Under the pieces are notes generated by a model, which was not told where the DNA came from, did no database searches, and was given only the letters and a program-made list of their open reading frames with translations. Below, in pieces: positions 1-8,467 of a DNA stretch of 55,661 nt. Within the stretch, counting starts at the first letter, position 1. The number at the start of each line of letters is the position of its first letter. A program made the position numbers and the translations under genes. This stretch comes from Oscillospiraceae bacterium (GTDB lineage: Bacteria > Bacillota > Clostridia > UBA1212): NCBI GenBank assembly GCA_015069195.1, contig SVJA01000012.1:1-55661 (forward strand). The letters run 5' to 3'.

Positions 1-2
1 GA

Positions 3-956
3 GAAACTACCGAAATTTATCAGTATGGTCTTTGTATGGCAAAATTCTGGATTCCGCCGCTTCCGTATCTAGAATATATTGATTGCGGAATGTCCTATGT
101 TATAAAACTTGCGGATAACAGTATTTTTGTAATTGACGGTGGTATGTTCACCCAATATGATAAGGCACATTCCGAAAAGTTTCTTGCGTTTCTGAAAGAC
201 ATAACAAAAGTAAAACCGGGCGAAAAGATTCGTGTATCATGTTGGGCGGTTACTCATGCTCATGATGATCATAATTCAGGTTTTTCGTATTTTACGAATA
301 TGTACCACGATGATTTTGAAATTGAAAGGGTATTATTTAATTATCCTGATGAACACAATGAAAACAAGGCTCTTTTGGGTACTGTTGAATACAATCACGG
401 TTCATTTATATGGCTCAGAAAGTATTGGCCTGATGTTGTTGAGATAAAATGTCATACAGGTCAACGTTTTAAACTCGCAAATGCCGAGATTGAAGTTTTG
501 GTATCTCACGAAGATATTGTAGATGCGAAAAACGGAAAGAGTTATGCCGGTGAATTAAATTCAACAACAAGTGTATTTAAACTTTATATCGATGGTGTCG
601 TTATACTTATGCCGGGTGATATGACATCACAGCAGGAAAAAATTGCTGTTGAGACTTTTGATGCTAACGTGTTTAAGTGTGATATTTTACAGGCTCCGCA
701 CCATTTCTTTAACAATTTGTATTCTTTTTACAGATTGTGTGATGCTCCGATCATACTGGGTCCGCAGGCTAAAGAGTACACTGCGGTACAACCGTATATG
801 GGTGCATTTGTAAAATTTGTGGAGACTGTTTGCGATAAATTACATTACGGTGGTAATGAAACTGTCGGATATAGATTAGATAACGGTAAAGCCGAAGAGT
901 TTTTCCATGATGAGATTGTCGGTGGAAAATATACGGATTGGCCGTTTATTGAATGA
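3..956 (+). CDS. metallo-beta-lactamase-fold hydrolase, 5'-truncated by window edge
   Basis: The reading frame is open from the first bases of the window: 11 codons precede the first ATG at 36, with no stop and no ribosome binding site. The true start is therefore probably upstream and about 317 residues are visible. The zinc-binding motif of the metallo-beta-lactamase fold is present as THAHDDH (HxHxDH), after a strand ending in FVIDGGMF. A later MPGDM segment fits the next metal-ligand region, and QAPHH supplies a further His pair. Substrate cannot be told from the sequence; the resemblance is to ComEC/Rec2-like and other broad MBL hydrolases. No signal peptide can be judged because the N-terminus is missing. 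Confidence 0.75.
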   Translation, partial: ETTEIYQYGLCMAKFWIPPLPYLEYIDCGMSYVIKLADNSIFVIDGGMFTQYDKAHSEKFLAFLKDITKVKPGEKIRVSCWAVTHAHDDHNSGFSYFTNMYHDDFEIERVLFNYPDEHNENKALLGTVEYNHGSFIWLRKYWPDVVEIKCHTGQRFKLANAEIEVLVSHEDIVDAKNGKSYAGELNSTTSVFKLYIDGVVILMPGDMTSQQEKIAVETFDANVFKCDILQAPHHFFNNLYSFYRLCDAPIILGPQAKEYTAVQPYMGAFVKFVETVCDKLHYGGNETVGYRLDNGKAEEFFHDEIVGGKYTDWPFIE

Positions 957-971
957 TTCAAAGTGTTTTTC

Positions 972-1000
972 TTGAATGTATTAAAAAAATGTGCTATCAT
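972..1000 (+). promoter_or_regulatory. sigma-A-type promoter for the secreted C39-like protein gene
   Basis: The -35 is TTGAAT (972-977) and the -10 is TATCAT (995-1000), with a 17-bp spacer and an extended TGn just before the -10. It sits about 100 bases upstream of the next start codon. Called by eye. Confidence 0.55.
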
Positions 1001-1099
1001 TTTGACAGTTTAAAACGAAGATTTAATTTTTGAACGAATATAATAAGAAAGGTGGATGTTGCCTTTTGTGTGTGGATGTGCAAAAGGTAACGGTTATTT

Positions 1100-3940
1100 A
1101 TGAGTAAACGCATTTTAAGTTTTGTGCTTATGGTTTGTGTTGTATTTACTGCTGTGACAGCAGGATATGCTTTTCCTGTTGAGAACACTGTAGAAGCGGC
1201 GACAACTCCCGTAAACTATAATGTTTTCGAGCAGAATGATACTGTCTGGAAAGATTTTGATCCGTCGGGCGGAGCAGATCCTTGTCCTATCGGACCTCAG
1301 GGTTGCGGACTTTTTTCCGTAGCTAATGCAGTTCACTATCTTACAGGTAATACTGTTGATATGAGAGAACTTTCTGTATGGGCTTGGACAAATCAGTACT
1401 ACAGAGCTGACGGTGCTACATATCGTTGGTTGCTTTATCCCAATCTTGCCAATGCTTTAGGCGGAAAGTACGGATTTACAACTCCTGTTACATGGAAAGG
1501 CGGTAAAGCGTCTGATACGCAGCTTCTTAATCACCTTGCAAACGGCGGTACTGCAGTAGGTCATGTATACGGTCACTTTATTTGCCTTGCTGATTATGAT
1601 GCAGCATCAGGCAGAATTCTTGTACTTGATTCTGCACCCGATTATGAGAGAAGATTTACACAGAGCGGTGGTAGCTGGCTTACGATATCCGAGCTTTCAG
1701 GAGAGAGCAGCTATATGATACTTGACGGTTACTGCTTATTGAGCAAAGCTACGGCTTCTATTTCAAACTATACTGCAACGACGTCGGTCGCATCAGGCAG
1801 CGGTTCCGTATTCTTTGCAAACGACCACACATCATGGAAATTCGGTGCAGGAAATACCGTTTTCTTTAAAGTCATTCCTGCTTCAGGATATAAAGTTTCT
1901 TCGATAACCGTCAACGGAGCTTCCATTGCTGTCAATAATAACGGCGAAACTGCAGCATATGCATTCACAATGCCTTCTGCAAATGCTACGGTAAGTGTTA
2001 AGTTTACTACAGGCGGTAAAACTTACAATCCCGCGGCTCTTACTTCAAATGTTGCTTATGATGTAAATGCAGGCCTTGTTGCTCGTGCTGACTGTACTGT
2101 CCCCGGTTCATACATAGGTCTTTTCCCTGCAAGTGCAACTACTTACACAAAAGATACTGCTGTATTTTATTATTCGGCACCGCAGTATTGGTATTTCGGA
2201 ATTGACAGTGCTACGGGTACCCCCTTTGCGACTACACGTCATCTGCAGTGCGGTTTACGCGGAGGAAATTATCTTTCATATGGTGCCGGTTCTTTCAAAG
2301 TGCTTTTGTTTACAGTGTCCGGCAGTGCAGTTTCAAATATAGTTAATGTTACATTGTCAGGTACTGCAAGTCATTACGGAGCGTTAACATATATTCCCGG
2401 AAATAGTACAAGCGGCGGAGATGACACAACTACTTTGTATACAGTTTCTATTTCGTCGTCAGAAGGTGGAACTGCTCATTTCGGAGACGGTGTTTTGTCA
2501 GGTCAGGTTACTGCAGGAACCGTTGTAAACTATCAGGTTGACCCAAGCGAGGGATATGTCGTTTCAAAGATTCTTGTAAACGGTGTTTCACAGACGATAC
2601 AAAATGACGGCGGAAGTTTTGTATATAACTTCATAATGACAGCTCAGACTACAACTGTTTCCGTAACATTTGCCAAAGCCAAGTCATTCCCGTCAGATGA
2701 TATTATTTTTGATAATTCGGATTCTGTTTCATGGATTGAGAATTCAGTAATTGTCGATGCGAGTGTAGCTCTTACAACAGATGCCGGCAGTGATACTTTT
2801 ATGAAAGTGACGGCTAAATCTTCTCCTGATCCGCAGTTTTATATGGATTATTCAAAGATTAGTGCGTTGAATGCTTCTGAATACAAATACATGGTGGTTA
2901 CTGCCAGAACAACTTCTTCGAATACCTTTGCAAAAATGTATCTCTGTCCGGGAAGTATTACAGGCCCTACAGAGGATTGTACAGCTTCTTGGAATTGGAA
3001 AAATGACGGTCTCTGGCATGATTATCTGATAGATCTTTCCGGTAAAACAAAATGGACCGGAAATCTTAATACAATCAGATTTGATTTCTTTGACGGTACA
3101 ACTACAAGCGGTATGTCACTTGATCTCCGTTCTGTAAAATTCTATAAAACAGCACCGTCGTCCCCGACTATAACAACCGATAAAACTGTTTATACGGTAG
3201 GAGATATGATTACAATTACTTACTCAGGTCTTGACAGTCATATCTCTACACAGCAGAACCAGATTCCTTTTATCGCTATATATGCTGAAGGTACATCACC
3301 GGGATCTGCTCCTGCAGGTCTCTACACAATGGTAACCGCAACAAGCGGAAATGCTGTTTATCCTACGGATGCAGTTGGTGGTTTGTATTACGGAAAAACT
3401 CTCGAACCCGGTACATATACTGCATGGATTGCTTACGATGCACAGGGTACATCAGGTGCATATAACTTGGGTAATGTTCATTATGCGGCAAGTTCTTCTT
3501 CGTTCACTTTTGTGATAAAAGAAGCGAGCAGTTCTGTTGATACATCATGCATCACTAATGTCGGCACAGGTGTTGCATCAGGCGAAAGTTCTATAGTTCC
3601 GATTGCCGGTACAACTGTTACAAATGCGATTACAGCACTTCAGACATTACTTAACGCTTCGTCTGTTTCTGTAACAAAAGACGGTGCGGCAGTTTCTGCA
3701 AATGCTGTTCTCTGTACAGGTATGTCAATTACTGCAGGTGCAAAATCATATACAGTAGTTGTAAAAGGCGACGTCGATTGTGACGGAAGTGCTACTGTTG
3801 CGGATGCTTCTGCTGTTATGGCAGGTCTCAGAGGCTCTGCGACTTTGTCTAAGGCAAGCATTGATGCTGCTGCAGAGTGCTCAGGTAACAAAGGTGCTTT
3901 GAGTATTTTGGATGTTATGGCAATTCTGAATTATATTTAA
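1100..3940 (+). CDS. secreted C39-like cysteine peptidase with repeat, carbohydrate-binding-like and dockerin-like modules
   Basis: This 946-residue exported protein has a signal peptide (residues 1 to about 33, Lys-Arg then a hydrophobic core). Residues about 45-220 look like a papain/C39-like peptidase: C69 in PQGCGLFS, H159 in GHFICLADYD and D177 in LVLDSAPD give a Cys-His-Asp triad. Two divergent InlB-type repeats follow (about 225-300 and 450-530). Next is a beta-sandwich module of carbohydrate-binding type (about 535-685) and an Ig-like module (about 690-800), both shared with the large protein at 31617-35543. The C-terminus is dockerin-like: GDVDCDGSATVAD (D891-D902) is a full calcium loop, while the second loop keeps only the ILDVMAILN helix. 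AAAAGGT lies upstream of the ATG. Peptidase activity is inferred from the triad. Confidence 0.8.
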   Translation: MSKRILSFVLMVCVVFTAVTAGYAFPVENTVEAATTPVNYNVFEQNDTVWKDFDPSGGADPCPIGPQGCGLFSVANAVHYLTGNTVDMRELSVWAWTNQYYRADGATYRWLLYPNLANALGGKYGFTTPVTWKGGKASDTQLLNHLANGGTAVGHVYGHFICLADYDAASGRILVLDSAPDYERRFTQSGGSWLTISELSGESSYMILDGYCLLSKATASISNYTATTSVASGSGSVFFANDHTSWKFGAGNTVFFKVIPASGYKVSSITVNGASIAVNNNGETAAYAFTMPSANATVSVKFTTGGKTYNPAALTSNVAYDVNAGLVARADCTVPGSYIGLFPASATTYTKDTAVFYYSAPQYWYFGIDSATGTPFATTRHLQCGLRGGNYLSYGAGSFKVLLFTVSGSAVSNIVNVTLSGTASHYGALTYIPGNSTSGGDDTTTLYTVSISSSEGGTAHFGDGVLSGQVTAGTVVNYQVDPSEGYVVSKILVNGVSQTIQNDGGSFVYNFIMTAQTTTVSVTFAKAKSFPSDDIIFDNSDSVSWIENSVIVDASVALTTDAGSDTFMKVTAKSSPDPQFYMDYSKISALNASEYKYMVVTARTTSSNTFAKMYLCPGSITGPTEDCTASWNWKNDGLWHDYLIDLSGKTKWTGNLNTIRFDFFDGTTTSGMSLDLRSVKFYKTAPSSPTITTDKTVYTVGDMITITYSGLDSHISTQQNQIPFIAIYAEGTSPGSAPAGLYTMVTATSGNAVYPTDAVGGLYYGKTLEPGTYTAWIAYDAQGTSGAYNLGNVHYAASSSSFTFVIKEASSSVDTSCITNVGTGVASGESSIVPIAGTTVTNAITALQTLLNASSVSVTKDGAAVSANAVLCTGMSITAGAKSYTVVVKGDVDCDGSATVADASAVMAGLRGSATLSKASIDAAAECSGNKGALSILDVMAILNYI

Positions 3941-4020
3941 AAAGATTATTTATTTCTGATTCTAAGGGTTGTGTTTATATGCAGGTAAAATCGCTGTAAA
4001 TGCAACCCTTAAAAAAATAC

Positions 4021-4049
4021 TTGAAATCTCAAAAAAGATGTGGTATCTT
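4021..4049 (+). promoter_or_regulatory. sigma-A-type promoter of the aro operon leader
   Basis: The -35 is TTGAAA (4021-4026) and the -10 is TATCTT (4044-4049), with a 17-bp spacer and an extended TGG before the -10. Transcription would start near 4056, giving a leader RNA of roughly 220 bases up to the terminator at 4275. A second possible -10 (TATAGT, 4071-4076) lacks a well-spaced -35. Confidence 0.5.
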
Positions 4050-4096
4050 TTTGTGGTACGCGGAATAGCGTATAGTTTTCACTTGAGGAAATTCTT

Positions 4097-4195
4097 ATGT
4101 TAAAGTTATTTGCTGAGAAATTTGCATACTTTTACTTTTACTTTTATTTTTTTGCGTTTGGCTTAAAAAATAAGAGCGTTTTGTGCTGCAAATAA
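4097..4195 (+). CDS. Phe/Tyr-rich leader peptide of the aro operon
   Basis: A 32-codon reading frame has a very good ribosome binding site (GAGGA at 4085-4089, 7-base spacing to ATG). It carries eight Phe and four Tyr codons, concentrated in the run AYFYFYFYFFAF (residues 10-21), and ends KSVLCCK before TAA. No Trp codon is present. This is the composition of an attenuation leader such as enterobacterial PheL, and it lies just upstream of a terminator and then aroF, the first enzyme of aromatic biosynthesis. The encoded peptide probably has no function of its own: its translation would sense charged tRNA-Phe and tRNA-Tyr. AT-rich DNA can give Phe codons by chance, but the alternating Tyr/Phe run, the ribosome site and the position together make chance unlikely. 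Confidence 0.85.
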   Translation: MLKLFAEKFAYFYFYFYFFAFGLKNKSVLCCK

Positions 4196-4254
4196 TTTTT
4201 CTTTTAACTATAGACATAAAGTGAAATTTGATGATGTTTTTGAACTCTTGCAGC
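4120..4254 (+). promoter_or_regulatory. putative ribosome-mediated attenuator: alternative pairing segments
   Basis: Segment 1, ATTTGCA (4120-4126), just before the Tyr/Phe run, is complementary to TGCAAAT (4187-4193). Segment 2, GCTGCAA (4185-4191), inside the last leader codons, is perfectly complementary to TTGCAGC (4248-4254), which is the inner half of the terminator's 5' arm. A ribosome stalled in the Tyr/Phe run (4127-4159) would cover segment 1, free segment 2 and favour the antiterminator. A ribosome at the stop codon (4193) would cover segment 2 and let the terminator form. Without translation, 1:2 pairing would also favour termination. Pairings were found by eye, not by energy folding. 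Confidence 0.7.
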
Positions 4255-4275
4255 GAAAGTTGCGAGAGTTTTTTT
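4243..4275 (+). terminator. leader terminator (attenuator hairpin) ahead of aroF
   Basis: A 12-bp stem, AACTCTTGCAGC with GTTGCGAGAGTT (two G-U pairs), closes a GAAA tetraloop at 4255-4258 and runs into seven T. It ends about 28 bases before the aroF start, so it must be read through for the operon to be expressed. Confidence 0.85.
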
Positions 4276-4303
4276 ATTTATTAATTTTAACGGAGGTTAA
4301 ATT

Positions 4304-5311
4304 ATGATTGCTGTATTAAAGAACGGAGTTACAAAAGAACAAGCTGAAAGCGTGATTATGTGGATTAAGAGCCAGGGAGTTGACGTCCATGTATCGGAAG
4401 GTCAGTACCAGACAGTTTTGGGTCTTATCGGTGACACAAGAAGAATTGATGAGGAACTTTTGGGAAGTCTTGAAATTGTTGAGACGGTAAAGAGAGTTTC
4501 GGAGCCTTACAAGAGTGTAAACAGAAAGTTCCATCCTGATGATACGATTATCGATATTAACGGAATTAAAATCGGCGGCGGAAATTTCCAGATTATTGCC
4601 GGTCCTTGCTCTGTAGAATCACGTGAACAGCTTTGCGGTATCGCACAGGATATTTGCAAAACAGGTGCCGGACTTTTAAGAGGTGGTGCATTCAAACCGA
4701 GAACTTCTCCTTACGACTTCCAGGGACTTAAAGTCGAAGGTCTTGATCTTTTGGTAGAAGCTAAAAAACTTACAGGCATGCCGATTGTAACTGAAATTAT
4801 GAATGCAAACCATCTTCCTTACTTTGAGAATGTTGATGTAATTCAGGTCGGTGCAAGAAATATGCAGAACTTCGAACTCTTGAAGGAACTTGGTAAAACT
4901 GATAAGGTTATCCTTCTTAAGAGAGGTCTTGCAAACACAATAAAAGAATGGCTTATGAGTGCCGAGTACATTATGGCAGGTGGTAACGAGAGAATCATTC
5001 TTTGTGAAAGAGGTATCAGAACTTACGAAACACAGACAAGAAATACACTTGACCTTTCCGCTATACCGGTTATAAAAGAGCTTACACATCTTCCTATTAT
5101 CGTTGACCCGAGCCATGCGACAGGTGTTGCAAGATATGTAAAACCGATGGCTATTGCAGCGGCAGCGGCAGGTGCAGACGGTCTTATGATAGAAGTTCAC
5201 AACGATCCTTCAAAAGCTTTGTGTGACGGTGCTCAGTCTCTTACACCCGCACAGTTTGCAGATGTTGCAGCAGCAGTTGATAAAGTTCGTAAAATAGTAA
5301 CGGAAAACTGA
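4304..5311 (+). CDS. aroF: 3-deoxy-7-phosphoheptulonate (DAHP) synthase
   Basis: Condenses phosphoenolpyruvate and erythrose 4-phosphate, the committed step into the shikimate pathway. The 335 residues match the type I-beta form: an N-terminal ferredoxin-like regulatory domain (about 1-70) precedes the TIM barrel. Recognisable barrel motifs are [38 protein letters not shown] and [10 protein letters not shown] (metal and phosphate ligands). The N-terminal domain is the usual site of feedback inhibition by aromatic amino acids. CGGAGG lies 9 bases before the ATG. It is the first gene of a seven-gene operon and lies directly behind the Phe/Tyr attenuator, so the control acts on pathway entry. 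Confidence 0.95.
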   Translation: MIAVLKNGVTKEQAESVIMWIKSQGVDVHVSEGQYQTVLGLIGDTRRIDEELLGSLEIVETVKRVSEPYKSVNRKFHPDDTIIDINGIKIGGGNFQIIAGPCSVESREQLCGIAQDICKTGAGLLRGGAFKPRTSPYDFQGLKVEGLDLLVEAKKLTGMPIVTEIMNANHLPYFENVDVIQVGARNMQNFELLKELGKTDKVILLKRGLANTIKEWLMSAEYIMAGGNERIILCERGIRTYETQTRNTLDLSAIPVIKELTHLPIIVDPSHATGVARYVKPMAIAAAAAGADGLMIEVHNDPSKALCDGAQSLTPAQFADVAAAVDKVRKIVTEN

Positions 5312-5330
5312 TAATACGGAGGTTTTAGTT

Positions 5331-6167
5331 ATGAAAGTGGGTATTGTCGGACTCGGTCTCATCGGTGGCTCTGCCGCAAAAGCGTACAAGGCACAGGGTG
5401 AGGGATACACAGTATACGGTTACAACAGAAATCAAGTCATAAATGAATATGCAAAGTTGTCAGGTGTTATTGACGAATATCTTACAGATGATAACATCGG
5501 AGAGTGTGATCTTTTGATTCTGGCTGTTTATCCGGATGCCGCGATAGAATTTTTGAAAAACAAATCAGCAATCATATCAAAAAATACAATTGTAATCGAC
5601 TTTTGCGGAACAAAGAAAAAAATCTGCGAGGCGGGTTTTGAGTTGGCTGAAAAGTATGGTTACACATTTGTCGGCGGACATCCTATGGCAGGTACTCAGT
5701 ATTCGGGTCTGAAATATTCCAAAAAGGACTTGTTTAAAGGTGCTTCAATGATCATCGTTCCTCCTACGAGAAATGATATATCCTTGCTTGCAAAAGTAAA
5801 AGAGTACCTTGAACCTCTCGGCTTCGGACGATTCAATATTACAAGTGCAGAGTTTCACGATTCGGAGATTGCATTTACATCACAGCTTGCACATATTGTT
5901 TCAAATGCGTATGTAAAGAGTCCCGCTGCACAGACACATAAGGGGTATTCTGCAGGAAGTTACAGAGACCTTACAAGAGTTGCGTGGCTGAATGAAACGA
6001 TGTGGACGCAGCTTTTCACGGAAAATAAAGAATATTTGCTCAAGGAGTTGTCTCTTTTGATTGATTCACTCAACGAGTACAAAGATGCTTTGGAAAATGA
6101 TGATGCGGACAAACTGAAAGAGTTGCTCAAAGAAGGCCGCGAATGTAAAGAAAGGGCAGACGGATGA
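5331..6167 (+). CDS. tyrA: prephenate dehydrogenase
   Basis: NAD(P)-dependent oxidative decarboxylation of prephenate to 4-hydroxyphenylpyruvate, the Tyr branch. The N-terminal Rossmann motif is GIVGLGLIGGS (residues 4-14), and GGHPMAGTQYSGLKYS carries the catalytic-site His of the TyrA family. At 278 residues it lacks the C-terminal ACT domain seen in longer Bacillus-type enzymes, so allosteric Tyr feedback through ACT is not expected. It follows aroF by 19 bases with ACGGAGG before the ATG, and overlaps aroB by four bases (ATGA), which suggests coupled translation. Confidence 0.92.
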   Translation: MKVGIVGLGLIGGSAAKAYKAQGEGYTVYGYNRNQVINEYAKLSGVIDEYLTDDNIGECDLLILAVYPDAAIEFLKNKSAIISKNTIVIDFCGTKKKICEAGFELAEKYGYTFVGGHPMAGTQYSGLKYSKKDLFKGASMIIVPPTRNDISLLAKVKEYLEPLGFGRFNITSAEFHDSEIAFTSQLAHIVSNAYVKSPAAQTHKGYSAGSYRDLTRVAWLNETMWTQLFTENKEYLLKELSLLIDSLNEYKDALENDDADKLKELLKEGRECKERADG

Positions 6168-7228
6168 GTATTATTACTGTAAAAAACTCAAAAACATATA
6201 ATGTGCATATCGAAACCGGTTTGTTTAAATGTTGCGGTGATTTGATAAAAAAAGCTTGCGGCGGAGAAAAAATACTGATAGTTTCGGATGATAATGTATA
6301 TCCGATCTACGGTAAAGTTTTAACAGACATTTTAGAAAAAGCCGGTTATAAAGTTTGCAGTTTCGTAATCGAGCACGGAGAAAAATCAAAGAATATCACA
6401 AACCTTGCAGGGATTCTGAGTTATCTTGCGCAGAATGAATTTACAAGAAGTGATTGTCTCTGTACACTCGGAGGCGGTGTCGTAGGTGACTTGGGAGCTT
6501 TGGCGGCCGGTATGTTTAATCGCGGTATAAAGCTTGCGGCAATACCGACTTCGTTGCTTGCTATGGTTGATTCATCGGTGGGAGGAAAAACTGCGATAGA
6601 CCTTCCGGAAGGAAAGAATCTTGCAGGAATGTTTTATCAGCCTGATATTGTAATTTGCGATCCTGCAATGCTTAGGACTTTGCCGTACGAATTTATGAAA
6701 GACGGTTTTGCTGAGGTAATAAAGTACGGCGTTATAAAGTCCGAGAGTTTGTTTAAAAAACTCAATGATGTCGATTTAAAAACTTTTGCAGACGAAAAAG
6801 AAAAGGCCGAGGACATTATTTCGGAATGTGTTGCGATAAAGCGTGATGTTGTCGGAGAAGACGAGTTTGACAACGGACTCAGGCAGATACTGAACTTCGG
6901 ACATACAATTGCTCATTGTATCGAGCTTTTAAGTAATTACGAGATTCCGCACGGAACAGCCGTCTCAATCGGAATGGTATCCATAACAAAGGCATCTGCG
7001 CAAAAAGATATTTGCCCCGAAAGTTGTTATGCGGATTTACTGAAACTTACAGAAAAACACGGAATGGCAACACTGTTGCCGTTTGAAAAAAGTGAAATTT
7101 TCAATGCGGCACTTCACGACAAAAAACGTAAAGGTAATTCAATAACATTAGTTCTTCCGCTCGGAATAGGCGAATGTGAACTGAGAAAGATACCTGTAGA
7201 AGAAATTACTGAATACATTGGAGAGTAA
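6164..7228 (+). CDS. aroB: 3-dehydroquinate synthase
   Basis: Converts DAHP to 3-dehydroquinate, using NAD and a divalent metal. The 354 residues carry the family core GGGVVGDLGALAAGMFNRG, PTSLLAMVDSSVGGKTAID and the metal-site His regions NFGHTIAHCIE and IPHGTAVSIGM. The ATG overlaps the tyrA stop (ATGA), and the following aroA starts three bases after the aroB stop, so this is a polycistronic unit. Full length for the family; nothing unusual. Confidence 0.95.
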   Translation: MSIITVKNSKTYNVHIETGLFKCCGDLIKKACGGEKILIVSDDNVYPIYGKVLTDILEKAGYKVCSFVIEHGEKSKNITNLAGILSYLAQNEFTRSDCLCTLGGGVVGDLGALAAGMFNRGIKLAAIPTSLLAMVDSSVGGKTAIDLPEGKNLAGMFYQPDIVICDPAMLRTLPYEFMKDGFAEVIKYGVIKSESLFKKLNDVDLKTFADEKEKAEDIISECVAIKRDVVGEDEFDNGLRQILNFGHTIAHCIELLSNYEIPHGTAVSIGMVSITKASAQKDICPESCYADLLKLTEKHGMATLLPFEKSEIFNAALHDKKRKGNSITLVLPLGIGECELRKIPVEEITEYIGE

Positions 7229-7231
7229 ATT

Positions 7232-8467
7232 ATGGACATTACCGTAAAATCTGCAAAGCTAAGCGGCGAAGTAAGTGTTGTTGACTCGAAGTCAGAGGCT
7301 CACAGAAAACTTATTTGTTCGCTTTTAAGTTTTGATAAGACGGTGCTTAACTGTAAAAACACATCGGATGATATAAAGGCGACCGTAAGTTGTCTGAAAT
7401 CACTGGGCGGGGATGTTTTGCAGGATGAAAATTGCATAAATATTGATTCGCAAAAAGGTATAAAAGAAACTGCTGTTTTAAACTGCGGCGAAAGCGGTTC
7501 TACGTTAAGGTTTTTCATTCCCGTCGTATGTGCTCTCGGTGTGAATGCCACATTTATCGGTGAGGGCAGACTTCCGGAAAGAACGAATGCGGTTTTAATT
7601 GATCTTCTGTCGAAAAAAGGTTGTGTTTTTGACAAGCCTGACGGACTTCCGCTGAGTGTAACAGGAAAACTTGAAAGCGGTATATTTGAAATACCGGGAA
7701 ATATATCATCGCAATATATTAGTGGATTGCTTTTTGCATTGCCTCTGTCGGACGGAGACAGCGTCATAAAGATTCTCGGAAATACTGAATCGACGCCGTA
7801 CATAGAACTTACGATTGAAGCATTAAGCGAGTTTGGTATAAAGGCTGACTTTGACAAAGAAAACAATGTAATTCGTGTTTGCGGAAATCAAAAGTACAAA
7901 AGTCCGGAGAAAGTAAATGTTCACGGAGATTGGTCAAACGGAGCTTTTTGGCTTTGTCTTAAGGAAATCAGCGGGAATGACATTATAGTTAAAAATTTAA
8001 AGGATAACAGCGTGCAGGGCGACAGAGCAATCGTCAGAATTATTGAAAAAATAAAGGCTGCTCATAGCGGTGAAATTGTTACTGTTGATTGTACACAGAT
8101 ACCTGACCTTGTGCCTGTGCTCACTGTATTTGCATCGTCTCGCATAGGTGAAACAGTGTTTACAGGATGCGAGAGACTCAAAATTAAAGAGAGCGACAGA
8201 ATTAAAACGACGGTTGAAATGATAAACAATCTCGGCGGCGCGGCTGAGGAAATTGACGGAGGCATACGAATTAACGGAAAAGGACGGCTGGCAGGCGGAA
8301 CGGTTTGGTGCTATAATGACCACCGTATTGCAATGAGCAGCGCAGTTGCTTCGTCGATTTGTGACAAAGACGTAACTATAAAAGGCGCACAATGTGTAAA
8401 TAAATCATATCCGGGATTTTTTGATAAATTTGAGCGTCTCGGCGCTGTGATTGAAAGGAGTATATGA
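7232..8467 (+). CDS. aroA: 3-phosphoshikimate 1-carboxyvinyltransferase (EPSP synthase)
   Basis: Transfers the enolpyruvyl group of PEP to shikimate 3-phosphate. The 411 residues show the two-domain inside-out barrel pattern, with an N-terminal SKSEAHRKLICS (the lysine-bearing PEP/S3P site), LNCGESGSTLRFFIPV, GNISSQYISGLLFALP, ERLKIKESDRI and NDHRIAMSSAV. ESGSTLRF replaces the common NxGTxxR motif, as in some Clostridia, and may point to a class II-like active site. It ends in a TGA that overlaps the upstream candidate start of aroC. Confidence 0.93.
   Translation: MDITVKSAKLSGEVSVVDSKSEAHRKLICSLLSFDKTVLNCKNTSDDIKATVSCLKSLGGDVLQDENCINIDSQKGIKETAVLNCGESGSTLRFFIPVVCALGVNATFIGEGRLPERTNAVLIDLLSKKGCVFDKPDGLPLSVTGKLESGIFEIPGNISSQYISGLLFALPLSDGDSVIKILGNTESTPYIELTIEALSEFGIKADFDKENNVIRVCGNQKYKSPEKVNVHGDWSNGAFWLCLKEISGNDIIVKNLKDNSVQGDRAIVRIIEKIKAAHSGEIVTVDCTQIPDLVPVLTVFASSRIGETVFTGCERLKIKESDRIKTTVEMINNLGGAAEEIDGGIRINGKGRLAGGTVWCYNDHRIAMSSAVASSICDKDVTIKGAQCVNKSYPGFFDKFERLGAVIERSI

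Noticed and set aside
36-956. ATG at 36 as the true start of the first gene
   Set aside because: The frame is open to the window edge and there is no ribosome site before this ATG.
3964-4010. Hairpin AAGGGTTG...CAACCCTT after the C39-like gene
   Set aside because: It is followed by A-rich, not T-rich, sequence on the plus strand, so it is not a standard terminator; kept only as a possible 3' structure.
4050-4066. T-box-like string GTGGTACGCGG in the aro leader
   Set aside because: It lacks one C of TGGNACCGCG, lies about 180 bases before the terminator instead of next to it, and no stem I/specifier layout is visible. The Phe/Tyr leader peptide explains the region better.
4676-5200. 174-codon frame on the minus strand inside aroF
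   Set aside because: Low-complexity Cys/Phe-rich composition opposite a strongly conserved gene; a shadow.
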